Positions 1 through 7,839 of a DNA stretch of 64,000 nucleotides are shown one piece after another; within the stretch, counting starts at the first letter, position 1; every line of letters begins with the position of its first letter. This DNA is from JAQTRU01 sp041645555 (GTDB lineage: Bacteria; Patescibacteriota; Patescibacteriia; Patescibacteriales; JAQTRU01): NCBI GenBank assembly GCA_041645555.1, contig JBAZPX010000001.1, forward strand, positions 186,001 to 250,000, given 5' to 3'. Below the pieces are notes generated by a model. It was not told the origin of the DNA and made no database searches. It worked only from the letters and a program-made list of their open reading frames with translations. The translations under genes and the position numbers were made by a program.

Positions 1-1
1 T

Positions 2-637
2 AAGTTTATGCAATTTTCTTCTTCGGTAGTTTACGGCCCGAGGCGGGGAGAAAATAAAAAAAATAAAGAAAGTGACCTAGGGACAGTCGATATGCTGTCG
101 GAGCGAAGTTCGTATGATGAGGGTAAAAGATTTGCCGAAACGATTGTTCAGAATTACAAGGATGTTTATGGGATTGATACAAAGATTGTCCGTATTTTTA
201 GGACTTATGGCCCGAGAATGATGCTTAACGACGATCAGATGATCCCGGATTTTATAAGGGACGCTCTAGACAATAAAGATTTAAATATTTTTGGCGACAA
301 AAATTTTTCTTCTTCTTTCTGCTATGTGAGCGATGTCCTTGATGCCGCCATAAAGATGATGGAAAGCGATTTTTCCGGCCCCTTAAATATCGGCTCGGAT
401 ATGGATATTAATTTAACCGATTTGGCGCAAAAAATTATAAATATTATCGGTTCAAAATCGAAAATTGTTTATGCGCAGGAAAAATTGTTTATGACGCCTT
501 TGTGTCTGCCGGATATTACGGCGGCTCGGGAGGAACTGGGCTGGATGCCGGTCGTGACTTTAGAAAAAGGGCTGGCAAAAAGCATTGATGATTTGCGCGC
601 CAGCAAAGGCTTAAAGGGGGTAAAGCAGGTGGTTTAA
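2..637 (+). CDS. NAD-dependent epimerase/dehydratase, UDP-glucuronate decarboxylase-like (5' truncated)
   Basis: This is the C-terminal two thirds of a short-chain dehydrogenase of the nucleotide-sugar epimerase family. The frame is open to the window edge, so the N-terminal Rossmann part lies outside. Visible marks are the SSSVVYG strand carrying the catalytic Ser, the YDEGKR catalytic Tyr/Lys motif typical of UDP-glucuronate decarboxylases, and RIFRTYGPRM. Family members act on NDP-sugars in the cytoplasm and supply precursors for surface glycans, which fits the glycosyltransferases downstream. Exact substrate cannot be told; a dTDP-glucose dehydratase or another epimerase is possible but YDEGKR favours UXS. 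Confidence 0.85.
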   Translation, partial: KFMQFSSSVVYGPRRGENKKNKESDLGTVDMLSERSSYDEGKRFAETIVQNYKDVYGIDTKIVRIFRTYGPRMMLNDDQMIPDFIRDALDNKDLNIFGDKNFSSSFCYVSDVLDAAIKMMESDFSGPLNIGSDMDINLTDLAQKIINIIGSKSKIVYAQEKLFMTPLCLPDITAAREELGWMPVVTLEKGLAKSIDDLRASKGLKGVKQVV

Positions 638-640
638 CGT

Positions 641-726
641 AAATAATAAAATAATATAAAAATAAAATAATAAAATAAAAAGTAGACTAATTTTTATATT
701 ATTTTATTAGTTTATTACTTTATTTT
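641..726. repeat. AT-only inverted repeat
   Basis: The gap before pilC is almost pure A/T. AATAATATAAAAAT-type sequence on the left is mirrored by TTTTTATATTATTTTATT on the right. Similar strings occur at about 12010-12050 and 55968-56002. It could act as a weak bidirectional hairpin; no clear function. Confidence 0.4.
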
Positions 727-733
727 TAAAAAT

Positions 734-1933
734 ATGGCTATCAATTTGTCCCAAGGGACAAGCAACCAGGGGGATGGCGCGATAAGCGCTTCAAAGCCGG
801 ATAAAGACAAGGGCAATGGCCAGGAAGATAAGAAAAAAAAGCCGGAATCCGGAGGGTCGATAATGGGTAAAGTCAATAATCTTCTTCTGGTTTTTTCCCG
901 GGTGCCTTTAAAAGAAAAATTATTCTTTGTTCAGTATCTCGGCATAATGCTTAAAGCAGGCATTTCTTTGGCAGGCGGCTTAAAAACGTTAAGCGCTCAA
1001 AGCGCTAATAAACGTTTTGCCAAGATTATCGGAGAGATTGCTGTTAGCGTGGAGAAAGGAACGAGCTTTACCGAAAGCTTAAAGCCCCATCAGAAAATTT
1101 TTGGCGAATTGTTTATAAACATGGTTGAAGCCGGCGAAGTTTCCGGTAAATTAGAGAATGTTTTAGTTCAGCTTTATACCCAGCTAAAAAAGCAGAACGA
1201 ACTGATTTCTAAAGTAAAGGGCGCCATGACTTACCCGGCCGTTATTATTGTGGCGATGGCTGGCATCGGCATATTTATGATGGTAAAAATAGTGCCGCAG
1301 ATGATAGGAATGTTAAAATCTTTTAACGCTGAATTGCCCCTGGCCACTAAAATTCTTATTACCGCAAGCGACGCTCTTGTTGCTAATGGCCTACTGGCTG
1401 CCGGGATATTAGTGGTTTCTGTTTTAGTTGTTATCCAGATTATGCGCACTTACAGAGGCCGATATTATTGGCAGGCGATAGTTTTACATATGCCGATAAT
1501 TTCCCCGATTGTGAAAAAAGTAAATTTAGCGAAATTTTCCCGGACAATAAGCACTTTGCTTAAAACCGACATAATGATTATTAAAACTTTTCAGATAACC
1601 GCCAATGTTTTGGGCAACCTTCATTATCGCAAAGCGGTTAACGAAATGAGCGAAAAAATAAAAAAAGGCAGCCAAATAAATGAAGTCGTGTCGGCTTATC
1701 CAAAATTATTTCCGCCCGTTGTTAACCAGATAATTTCAGTGGGCGAGCAGACAGGCGAATTGGATAATATTTTAGGCGAATTAGCTGAATTTTACGAAGG
1801 TGAAGTCGATAAAATAATGGACAATCTTCCTTCCATTATAGAGCCTTTGCTTATTTTAATTTTAGGCTGCGCGGTCGGCGGTATGGCAGTGGCGATTATT
1901 ATGCCTATGTATTCTTTGGGTTCAGCCATTTAG
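734..1933 (+). CDS. pilC: Type IV pilus inner-membrane platform protein PilC (GspF family)
   Basis: PilC/GspF proteins form the inner-membrane platform that couples the assembly ATPase to pilin polymerisation. The 399-residue protein has a Lys-rich soluble leader (about residues 20-40), then two GspF repeats, the first with KEKLFFVQYLGIMLKAGISL and the second beginning near VNLAKFSRTISTLL. Three hydrophobic segments are present, the last (EPLLILILGCAVGGMAVAIIMP) at the C-terminus. It heads a run of pilus genes on the same strand; the partner ATPase pilB lies about 10 kb away on the other strand. Confidence 0.93.
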   Translation: MAINLSQGTSNQGDGAISASKPDKDKGNGQEDKKKKPESGGSIMGKVNNLLLVFSRVPLKEKLFFVQYLGIMLKAGISLAGGLKTLSAQSANKRFAKIIGEIAVSVEKGTSFTESLKPHQKIFGELFINMVEAGEVSGKLENVLVQLYTQLKKQNELISKVKGAMTYPAVIIVAMAGIGIFMMVKIVPQMIGMLKSFNAELPLATKILITASDALVANGLLAAGILVVSVLVVIQIMRTYRGRYYWQAIVLHMPIISPIVKKVNLAKFSRTISTLLKTDIMIIKTFQITANVLGNLHYRKAVNEMSEKIKKGSQINEVVSAYPKLFPPVVNQIISVGEQTGELDNILGELAEFYEGEVDKIMDNLPSIIEPLLILILGCAVGGMAVAIIMPMYSLGSAI

Positions 1934-1974
1934 CCAAAATAATTTTAACTAAAAGTTATTTTGATATCTTTTAA

Positions 1975-2433
1975 ATGAAGGAGTATATTTTTAAAAAAAA
2001 CCAGGGTTTTTCTTTAATGGAGGTTTTGGTAGCTTTCGGCATTATTGCCTTGATGGCGACTATTAGCATTCCTTATATCAGGCAGTATCAGCCCAATTTA
2101 AAGCTTAATGCTACGGCCCGCGATTTAACCTCTGATTTGCGTTATGCCCAGCAGCTTACCATTACGGAACAAGCCGTATATTTCGTTGATCTTAATTTAG
2201 ACGATGACAGTTATCGAATTTTAAAAGGCGGTGTGGCTACCACGACCATAAAAACAGTTGAATTTGATTCAAGCGTTAGCTTCCAGCAAATTACCGGCCT
2301 GACAGACAACGAAGTGGTTTTTAATTTTTACGGCGGCGCAAGCGAATCCGGCGAGATTATTTTAATTAACTCTAACGGCAAAACGGCTACGATTAATGTT
2401 AAGCCATCTGGCTATATCCAATTAGAGCAATGA
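1975..2433 (+). CDS. Prepilin-type protein, GspH/FimT-like minor pilin
   Basis: A 152-residue class III signal peptide protein. The prepilin peptidase site is QG/FSLMEVLVAF with Glu at +5 of the mature protein, followed by a hydrophobic helix and the polar stretch LNATARDLTSDLRYAQQL that is characteristic of GspH/FimT pseudopilins. The rest is beta-rich and ends with GYIQLEQ. It follows pilC by 41 bases and is separated from the next prepilin by three bases, so they are almost certainly one transcript. Likely a minor pilin at the filament tip or a priming subunit. Confidence 0.85.
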   Translation: MKEYIFKKNQGFSLMEVLVAFGIIALMATISIPYIRQYQPNLKLNATARDLTSDLRYAQQLTITEQAVYFVDLNLDDDSYRILKGGVATTTIKTVEFDSSVSFQQITGLTDNEVVFNFYGGASESGEIILINSNGKTATINVKPSGYIQLEQ

Positions 2434-2436
2434 GTT

Positions 2437-2871
2437 ATGAATTATAGAGAATTATTAAAACAACGGGGCGGATTTTCCTTGATTGAAGTCATGGTGGCTT
2501 TTACGATTTTATCCGTGGCTTTTATCGGCTTAGTTCAGGCTTTTCCTTTTGGTTTGTCTATAAATAAAGAAGCGGAGAATACGACGGAAGCCTCTTATTT
2601 AGCGCAGAGTAAGATCGAGGAGTTAAACTCTTTAGGATATAGCGATGTTAGCGTTGGCACCATTGAAGCAAAACATCGTTTGTCCGATGACCCGAGCAAT
2701 TATTTATATAATTATCAGAGGCAAACGACAGTAAGCTATGTTGACGGCGATTTAAGCGAAGTCGGGGAAGACCAGGGAATGAAAAAAATTTCCGTTACTA
2801 TTTATTTTATAAATGCCATATCTAAAACGGAAAAAAGTTTTAATGCGGCAACCCTTGTAAGCGAAAAATAG
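2437..2871 (+). CDS. Prepilin-type protein, PilV/GspI-like minor pilin
   Basis: A 144-residue prepilin with site GG/FSLIEVMVAF, Glu at +5 and the PilV/GspI-like sequence AEASYLAQSKIEEL-like (here TEASYLAQSKIEELNSLGY) after the hydrophobic helix. Such proteins join other minor pilins in a tip complex that initiates assembly. The gene sits between GspH-like and PilW-like genes, the usual order of minor-pilin clusters. No cysteines; length is normal for the family. Confidence 0.85.
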   Translation: MNYRELLKQRGGFSLIEVMVAFTILSVAFIGLVQAFPFGLSINKEAENTTEASYLAQSKIEELNSLGYSDVSVGTIEAKHRLSDDPSNYLYNYQRQTTVSYVDGDLSEVGEDQGMKKISVTIYFINAISKTEKSFNAATLVSEK

Positions 2872-2903
2872 CAAGTAGCTGTTCGGTTGCGGGAGGTGAT
2901 TTT

Positions 2904-3524
2904 ATGAAGAAAAAAGTTATAAATAAAAATCAAAAAGGCTTTACCCAAGCAAATACCGCCAAGGGAAATTTGGCGGGGTTTACTCTGCTAGAAATACTAG
3001 TAAGTCTTTCTTTATTTACCCTGGCTATTATTTTAGTCGGTTCAATGTTTTCCTTGTCGCAGAGATCATATAATAAAGGAGCCGGCAAGGGCGAACTAGT
3101 GCAGAACGCCAGAGTTTCCCTTGACAGGATATCAAGAGAATTGCGCCAGTCTGTTAATATTGTTACGGATCTTCCCGAAACAGACACCGACCCCATGGAT
3201 CCTCCAGCCGAAGAAATTTTTTTTCAAGATGGTCATAATGCGAGCCAGATAACTTATTTGCGTTATTATTTGGACGGCGCCGACTTAAAGCGGTCTTATG
3301 TTGTTTATTATTTTTCCGCTGAACCAGAAACCTACGTAACTTATGATAGCGTTGACCAAGACGGCTATTCCCCGGAAGAGTTAATCATTGAAGACCGGAT
3401 AGTGGGGGAATATTTTGACCAGTTGCAATTTTGGGGAAGCAACAGTTTGGTCCATATTTCCATGGCTTTAGCCAAAGGCCAAGATTCCTTTAATATAAAT
3501 TCCAGTATTTTTAAAAGGAATTAA
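2904..3524 (+). CDS. Prepilin-type protein, PilW/GspJ-like, with an unusually long leader
   Basis: A 206-residue prepilin with the cleavage site AG/FTLLEILVSL and the downstream helix KGELVQNARVSLDRISRELRQ that marks PilW/GspJ proteins. A strong Shine-Dalgarno site (GGGAGGTGAT) precedes the ATG. The leader is about 25 residues instead of the usual 6-15 and reads KGFT-QANTAKGNLA-GFTLLE: GFT is present twice, flanking a short segment whose DNA folds into a CCGCCAA/TTTGGCGG hairpin, so a palindromic insertion into the leader is likely. Probably a minor pilin. Confidence 0.85.
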   Translation: MKKKVINKNQKGFTQANTAKGNLAGFTLLEILVSLSLFTLAIILVGSMFSLSQRSYNKGAGKGELVQNARVSLDRISRELRQSVNIVTDLPETDTDPMDPPAEEIFFQDGHNASQITYLRYYLDGADLKRSYVVYYFSAEPETYVTYDSVDQDGYSPEELIIEDRIVGEYFDQLQFWGSNSLVHISMALAKGQDSFNINSSIFKRN

Positions 3525-3530
3525 TTTTGT

Positions 3531-3675
3531 CTACGAATTATCACCGCCTTAGCGGGATCCCGCCCACATAAATTATAATAAGGTGGCGGGACAAATCTAT
3601 TACAAATTTACAAATACGCTGTAAGATGTTTTGTAAGAATTCGTAAATTCGTGAAAGGATTTGTCGATTTGTGGG
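3531..3675. repeat. Interspersed element starting CTACGAATTA, copy 1
   Basis: This intergenic stretch is homologous to 39745-39884: it starts CTACGAATTATCACCGCC, contains an AGCGGGATCCCGC palindrome and a GGCGGGACAAATC block, continues through TTCGTAAATT, and is followed in both places by a GTAAACAT-TATAA-CCG tail. Its right terminal repeat is degraded. It fills most of the 243-base gap between the third prepilin and the PilX-like gene; no gene is seen here. Confidence 0.6.
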
Positions 3676-3767
3676 AAAAGTAAACATTTATAACCGGAGT
3701 AAACTAAAAATTTGGTGAAATTACAAAAAGGTAAAAAGTTATATTTTAAAAAGAAGAAGTGGAAAAT

Positions 3768-4988
3768 ATGTCAAGAGAAATAAAAAATAATAAGGGAGTG
3801 GCTCTTCTAATAACGATTTTGCTAATGTCTTTAATTTTATTTTCCTCTTTATATTTCCTGAGCTTTTCTTTAACGGAGAAAAAAATTTCTCATAGCCAGG
3901 CTTGGGGAGCAAAAACTTATTATTTAGCGGAAGCCGGCATTAATGAAATGATTTGGAAATTAAAAAATGATGCAACCTACGAAAATAATTTTGAAACTGA
4001 CTCTGACTGGACAGCCGAGTTTACTAGAGACGATCCGTTTGGAGCAGGCAGCGGTTCATATACGGTTAGTATTACAAATTCTGATCTAGCAACTGGTGAA
4101 ATAGTGTCAACCGGATCAATAGATGTGGGGGGCGACAAAACAAGTTATAGGGTTATTAGGACCAGTATTTATAAAGCATTAGCTGGGGGTTTAGAGGGTA
4201 ATTTAGCCACTTTTGGTAACCATGATATAAAGACAAATCATAGTAATGTAAATTTCTATGATGGCAATACTTATGCTAATCATGATGTTGATGTTGGCGG
4301 GTTTAGCGAAGTTTTTTTTGCCGGTGATGTAATGGCTAAGCATAGTTTCGAAGTGGATTTTGAAGCGTCGACTACTGTGGCCGGAAATATATATGTCCCT
4401 TACGCAGGCGAAATAGAAATACCAGCTGTTGATTTTCATTCAAGCGATCCTAATTCTTATAAAAATAAAGCTGATATTGTTTATGATGATGATGATTTTA
4501 AAGATTTAATGTGGGCTAATCAAACTTTAACTTTAAACAATGATATTACTTATGTGGACAAAGATGTATTTTTAAGGGGGGGGCAGACTTTAATTGTGAA
4601 TGGCTTGTTGGTGGTAGAACATGATTTTGAAATGGGAGGAAACGAATGCTGGAATGATCGCTGCGGCAATAATACAATTACTATTAATAATACCCCGGGA
4701 AAACCGGCTGGAATTCTAGCTAAACATGATATTAATTTTAAGCAGTATATAGGAGATGTTAACATAGACGGATTACTTTATGCTAGCCATGATGTTAAAA
4801 TAGATAATTTAGCCGCTGGCGATGATTTTAATGTTAACGGGGCAATTGTCGCTGGGCATGATTCAGACTTTCTTAGTACTCCGCGCGCAGTAAATATTTA
4901 TTACGATCCCGAGACTTTTCCTGGTATTTTCAGTTCAGCTGATTTCTCGCCCATTATAACACTTGAGCACTGGGAGGAAGAATATTAG
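3768..4988 (+). CDS. PilX-like pilus protein with a His-Asp-punctuated beta-solenoid domain
   Basis: A 406-residue protein whose N-terminus (NNKGVALLITILLMSLILFS, then AWGAKTYYLAEAGINEMIW) matches the PilX family of non-canonical minor pilins. The ATG is preferred over a GTG nine bases upstream. From about residue 140 it becomes a repetitive beta-rich domain resembling bactofilin or adhesin solenoids, with a His-centred turn repeated seven times (GNHDI, ANHDV, AKHSF, VEHDF, AKHDI, ASHDV, AGHDS; His near 152, 172, 192, 285, 320, 341, 364). It probably presents a rigid tip module on the pilus. Whether the His/Asp pairs bind metal is unknown. Confidence 0.7.
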   Translation: MSREIKNNKGVALLITILLMSLILFSSLYFLSFSLTEKKISHSQAWGAKTYYLAEAGINEMIWKLKNDATYENNFETDSDWTAEFTRDDPFGAGSGSYTVSITNSDLATGEIVSTGSIDVGGDKTSYRVIRTSIYKALAGGLEGNLATFGNHDIKTNHSNVNFYDGNTYANHDVDVGGFSEVFFAGDVMAKHSFEVDFEASTTVAGNIYVPYAGEIEIPAVDFHSSDPNSYKNKADIVYDDDDFKDLMWANQTLTLNNDITYVDKDVFLRGGQTLIVNGLLVVEHDFEMGGNECWNDRCGNNTITINNTPGKPAGILAKHDINFKQYIGDVNIDGLLYASHDVKIDNLAAGDDFNVNGAIVAGHDSDFLSTPRAVNIYYDPETFPGIFSSADFSPIITLEHWEEEY

Positions 4989-5095
4989 AATTAAGCTAAT
5001 TGTGGTATAATTATAATATGAATGTTGTTAAGAAGTAATAATTAGAATTAGTTTATTGGAATAATTTTTAATTTTTAATTTTTAATTTCTAATTG

Positions 5096-6250
5096 ATGTT
5101 ATTCTCTAAAAATTCACTTTATCCCCTGGGCTTAGATATTTCTGATTTGTCTTTAAAGCTGGTTCAGCTTAATAAGGTCGGGGGAAAAATAAAAATTCAA
5201 GCTTTGGGGAAAGTTAGCGTTCCGGTCGGCTTAATCGTGGAAGGAGAAATAAAAAATGAAGAGGAAGTGGCAAATATAATAAAGAAGCTTATTGATAAGC
5301 CCAAATACGGGAAAGTAAGCTCGGATATGGTTGTGGCTTGTTTACCGGAAACCAAAACTTTTATTAAGCTGATTGAAGTGGAAAAAACCCCGAATAATTT
5401 AGCGGATGTAATCGAAACGGAAATAGAAAAGTATGTGCCATTTTTATTGGAAGAGATTTATTACGACTGGCAGGTCATTGAAGAAAGAGACGGCGTCCAG
5501 CTAGTTTTAATCGGAGCCGCCCCGAAAAAAATCGTTAACCAGTATACCAACTTGCTGGATAAAGCTAAATTGTCGGTTGAAGCTTTGGAAATCGAGCCCG
5601 TGTCTTTGTGCCGCAGCCTACTGCCAGAGGAGCTGCCTGGCTTTAAAGGCGAGTTTAATAAAAACTACGCCGTGATTGATATTGGGGCAACGCGGACGAG
5701 CATGGTAGTTTATGCTAAGAATACCATACTTCTTGCGGTAAGCGTGCCGATTTCCGGGGAAAAAATAACGGCCAATATCGCCGCCAGCCTCGAGATTGAA
5801 AAAGACCAGGCGGAAAAAGCTAAAATAATCTGCGGTTTGGACGAGGCTAAGGCCGGCGGAATAATAAATAAGGTGCTGGCCGGGATGATTAGCGATTTAA
5901 ACGAAAAAGTTAATGAAATTTTAGAATTTTACGGCAGCCATTTTCCAAAATACGGGCCGATAAGCGAGATAATGCTTTGCGGCGGCGGCGCCAACATAAA
6001 AGATATAGATAAAATAATCAGTAAATTTTCCTCTATAAAAGTAATTAGGGGCGATGCTTTGGTTAATTTAGGGGAAGCTAAAAATAAATTTTCAGAATTG
6101 CTTTCCGAAACTTACAGTCTGGATGTTAATCTGCCTGACGGCAAGAAAAAGCAGGAAAACGGCAACTTATCAATTACGCAGGATTCAAGCCTTACTTTTG
6201 CCACGGCTATTGGTTTGGCCTTGCGGGGCATATTTATTGACAGGTTATAA
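5096..6250 (+). CDS. pilM: Type IV pilus assembly protein PilM
   Basis: PilM is an actin-like cytoplasmic ATP-binding protein that docks the N-terminus of PilN. The 384-residue protein begins with LGLDISDLSLKLVQL, has the second phosphate loop region IDIGATRTSMVVY and the adenosine motif MLCGGGANI, all in the order expected of the PilM/FtsA fold. The ATG at 5096 is preferred to the TTG just before it. pilN and pilO follow directly. Confidence 0.93.
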   Translation: MLFSKNSLYPLGLDISDLSLKLVQLNKVGGKIKIQALGKVSVPVGLIVEGEIKNEEEVANIIKKLIDKPKYGKVSSDMVVACLPETKTFIKLIEVEKTPNNLADVIETEIEKYVPFLLEEIYYDWQVIEERDGVQLVLIGAAPKKIVNQYTNLLDKAKLSVEALEIEPVSLCRSLLPEELPGFKGEFNKNYAVIDIGATRTSMVVYAKNTILLAVSVPISGEKITANIAASLEIEKDQAEKAKIICGLDEAKAGGIINKVLAGMISDLNEKVNEILEFYGSHFPKYGPISEIMLCGGGANIKDIDKIISKFSSIKVIRGDALVNLGEAKNKFSELLSETYSLDVNLPDGKKKQENGNLSITQDSSLTFATAIGLALRGIFIDRL

Positions 6251-6316
6251 TTCGCAGGGTGCTAACTTTTCAATTTGATATTAGTTAATAAATCACAAGG
6301 TGTAGATCCCGTAAAT

Positions 6317-6856
6317 ATGTTAAATCTCAACCTGGTTTCCCAGGAATTAAAACAAGAAATAAAACTGAGGCATGTTTATAAGATGCTTAAGCAGGCTAGT
6401 TATATCCTTATTATAATTACGATTTTTATAGCGGTCGTGATGCTGGTCGCAAAAATAATTTTACAGAATAATTTTAATAAAATAGTGGAAGAGACGACCT
6501 TAATTACTAAGGACAGCCAGGGGCAGAACTCTAAAATAAGAGAAATAAATACCCGCCTGTCTTTTGTGGAAAAAATCCAGAGTAGTTTTATTCCCTGGTC
6601 TTATCTTTTTAAAGATTTGGCGAGTTATGCCAATAGTGATATCAAGTTTTATTCAATAAAAGTGAGCCAGGAGAAAAAGGAGATAGAGTTAAAAGGGATA
6701 GCTAAAACGCGGGAGAGTTTGCTGGCGCTTAAAGAAGGCTTGGGGAAGTCCGTTATTTTTTACGAGTTGAATTTCCCCATGAAAAATATTTTAGAAAAGA
6801 ATGATATAGATTTTGATATGAAAGCTAAAATTAATTTAGAGAATATTAATAAATAG
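6317..6856 (+). CDS. pilN: Type IV pilus assembly protein PilN
   Basis: A 179-residue bitopic membrane protein: a short cytoplasmic N-terminus MLNLNLVSQELKQEI that corresponds to the PilM-binding INLLP-like motif, one transmembrane helix (YILIIITIFIAVVMLVAKIIL), a coiled coil, and a small ferredoxin-like domain. The ATG at 6317 is chosen because the conserved motif starts there; an upstream TTG at 6275 would add 14 unconserved residues. It connects PilM to PilO and is followed by pilO after a very short gap. Confidence 0.85.
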   Translation: MLNLNLVSQELKQEIKLRHVYKMLKQASYILIIITIFIAVVMLVAKIILQNNFNKIVEETTLITKDSQGQNSKIREINTRLSFVEKIQSSFIPWSYLFKDLASYANSDIKFYSIKVSQEKKEIELKGIAKTRESLLALKEGLGKSVIFYELNFPMKNILEKNDIDFDMKAKINLENINK

Positions 6857-6870
6857 TTTTGGAGGTATTT

Positions 6871-7488
6871 TTGAGGAAAATTGATAAAATTTATAAAATT
6901 ATGGCATTTGAGAAATTAATAAAATTGGATTTGAGGAAGAAGATGACCCTAAGTATTGTCGGATTTTTTATATTTATTTTTATCGTTATTTATTTTGTCA
7001 TTTTCCCCTCGGTAAGAGACATAAGAAATATAAAAAATGAAATTGAATCGCAGCGGCAGGAGCTGGAGAGAAGATACGTAAAGGGGCAGAGTTTGAGGAA
7101 GATGACGGAAAAATTAGAACGGGCGGCAGAAAAAATTTATGTTTTGGATCAGGTATTTATCGGGCAGGATGCAGGACTAGAGTTCGTGACGGCGCTTGAG
7201 GGAGTGGCTGAAAAAAATGGCATAAACCAAAAAATAAATTTATTGTCCCAAGCCCCGGTTGATAATGGATTTTATAAGATGGTGCCCCTGCAGCTTTCCT
7301 CCCAGGGTGAGGCCGCTCGGCAGATGAATTACCTTGTTAGTTTAGAAACTCTTAATTATTATATAAATATTAAGTCTTTAGAACTATCTTCCGGTTCGAC
7401 GGCTGTCCCGGCCGGAAATCCAGGAAGCGGCTCTTACGTAAACTTGTTTGTCTTGGCTGACACTTATTGGCGCAATAGCGATAATTAA
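6871..7488 (+). CDS. pilO: Type IV pilus assembly protein PilO
   Basis: A 205-residue protein with one transmembrane helix (TLSIVGFFIFIFIVIYFVIFP), a coiled coil (IKNEIESQRQELERRYV) and a C-terminal domain, the PilO architecture; it partners PilN in the periplasm-side alignment complex. The start is the TTG at 6871, placed five bases after GGAGG at 6861-6865; an ATG at 6901 is the alternative. Sequence similarity within the family is low, so the call rests mainly on order after pilM and pilN. Confidence 0.75.
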   Translation: MRKIDKIYKIMAFEKLIKLDLRKKMTLSIVGFFIFIFIVIYFVIFPSVRDIRNIKNEIESQRQELERRYVKGQSLRKMTEKLERAAEKIYVLDQVFIGQDAGLEFVTALEGVAEKNGINQKINLLSQAPVDNGFYKMVPLQLSSQGEAARQMNYLVSLETLNYYINIKSLELSSGSTAVPAGNPGSGSYVNLFVLADTYWRNSDN

Positions 7489-7507
7489 CAATTTTTTGGC
7501 AACTTTT

Positions 7508-7777
7508 ATGTTCAACCTGTTAAAAATTTCTGTGAGTAAAATATTTGTATATTTTTACGCTTCCATAGCCGTTCTTAGTTTAGTAATTTTTGCCTGCGTT
7601 TCTTTATTTTTGTATAAGAATTTTTACCAGACGATTACCAGTTCCGCGGAAGTCTTAGTTTTGCGCCGGGAAGTGGCGATAGAAGACATAGATATGAATA
7701 AATTTGAAGAAATTGTAAAAAAGATAGAATTAAAGACTGAAGCAAGGCAAGCCGGGTATCTTGTTAATTTCCGTTAG
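7508..7777 (+). CDS. Small single-pass membrane protein at the end of the pilus operon
   Basis: An 89-residue protein with one clear transmembrane helix (VYFYASIAVLSLVIFACVSLFLY) and a charged C-terminal helix (EVAIEDIDMNKFEEIVKKIELK). I do not recognise a family. The ATG at 7508 lies just after pilO and avoids the 41-base overlap that the longer frame would need. Its position suggests an accessory pilus assembly role, perhaps PilP-like in topology, but this is inference. Confidence 0.55.
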   Translation: MFNLLKISVSKIFVYFYASIAVLSLVIFACVSLFLYKNFYQTITSSAEVLVLRREVAIEDIDMNKFEEIVKKIELKTEARQAGYLVNFR

Positions 7778-7790
7778 GATTTTTATTATA

Positions 7791-7832
7791 AAAAAACGTG
7801 GGGTAGTCGTGTAAATTGCCCCACATTTTATA
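7791..7832. terminator. Bidirectional terminator between convergent genes
   Basis: GTGGGG at 7798-7803 pairs with CCCCAC at 7819-7824. A-run before and T-rich tail after, so it can end both the pilus operon (+) and the facing glycosyltransferase (-). Confidence 0.75.
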
Positions 7833-7839
7833 TTTTAAA

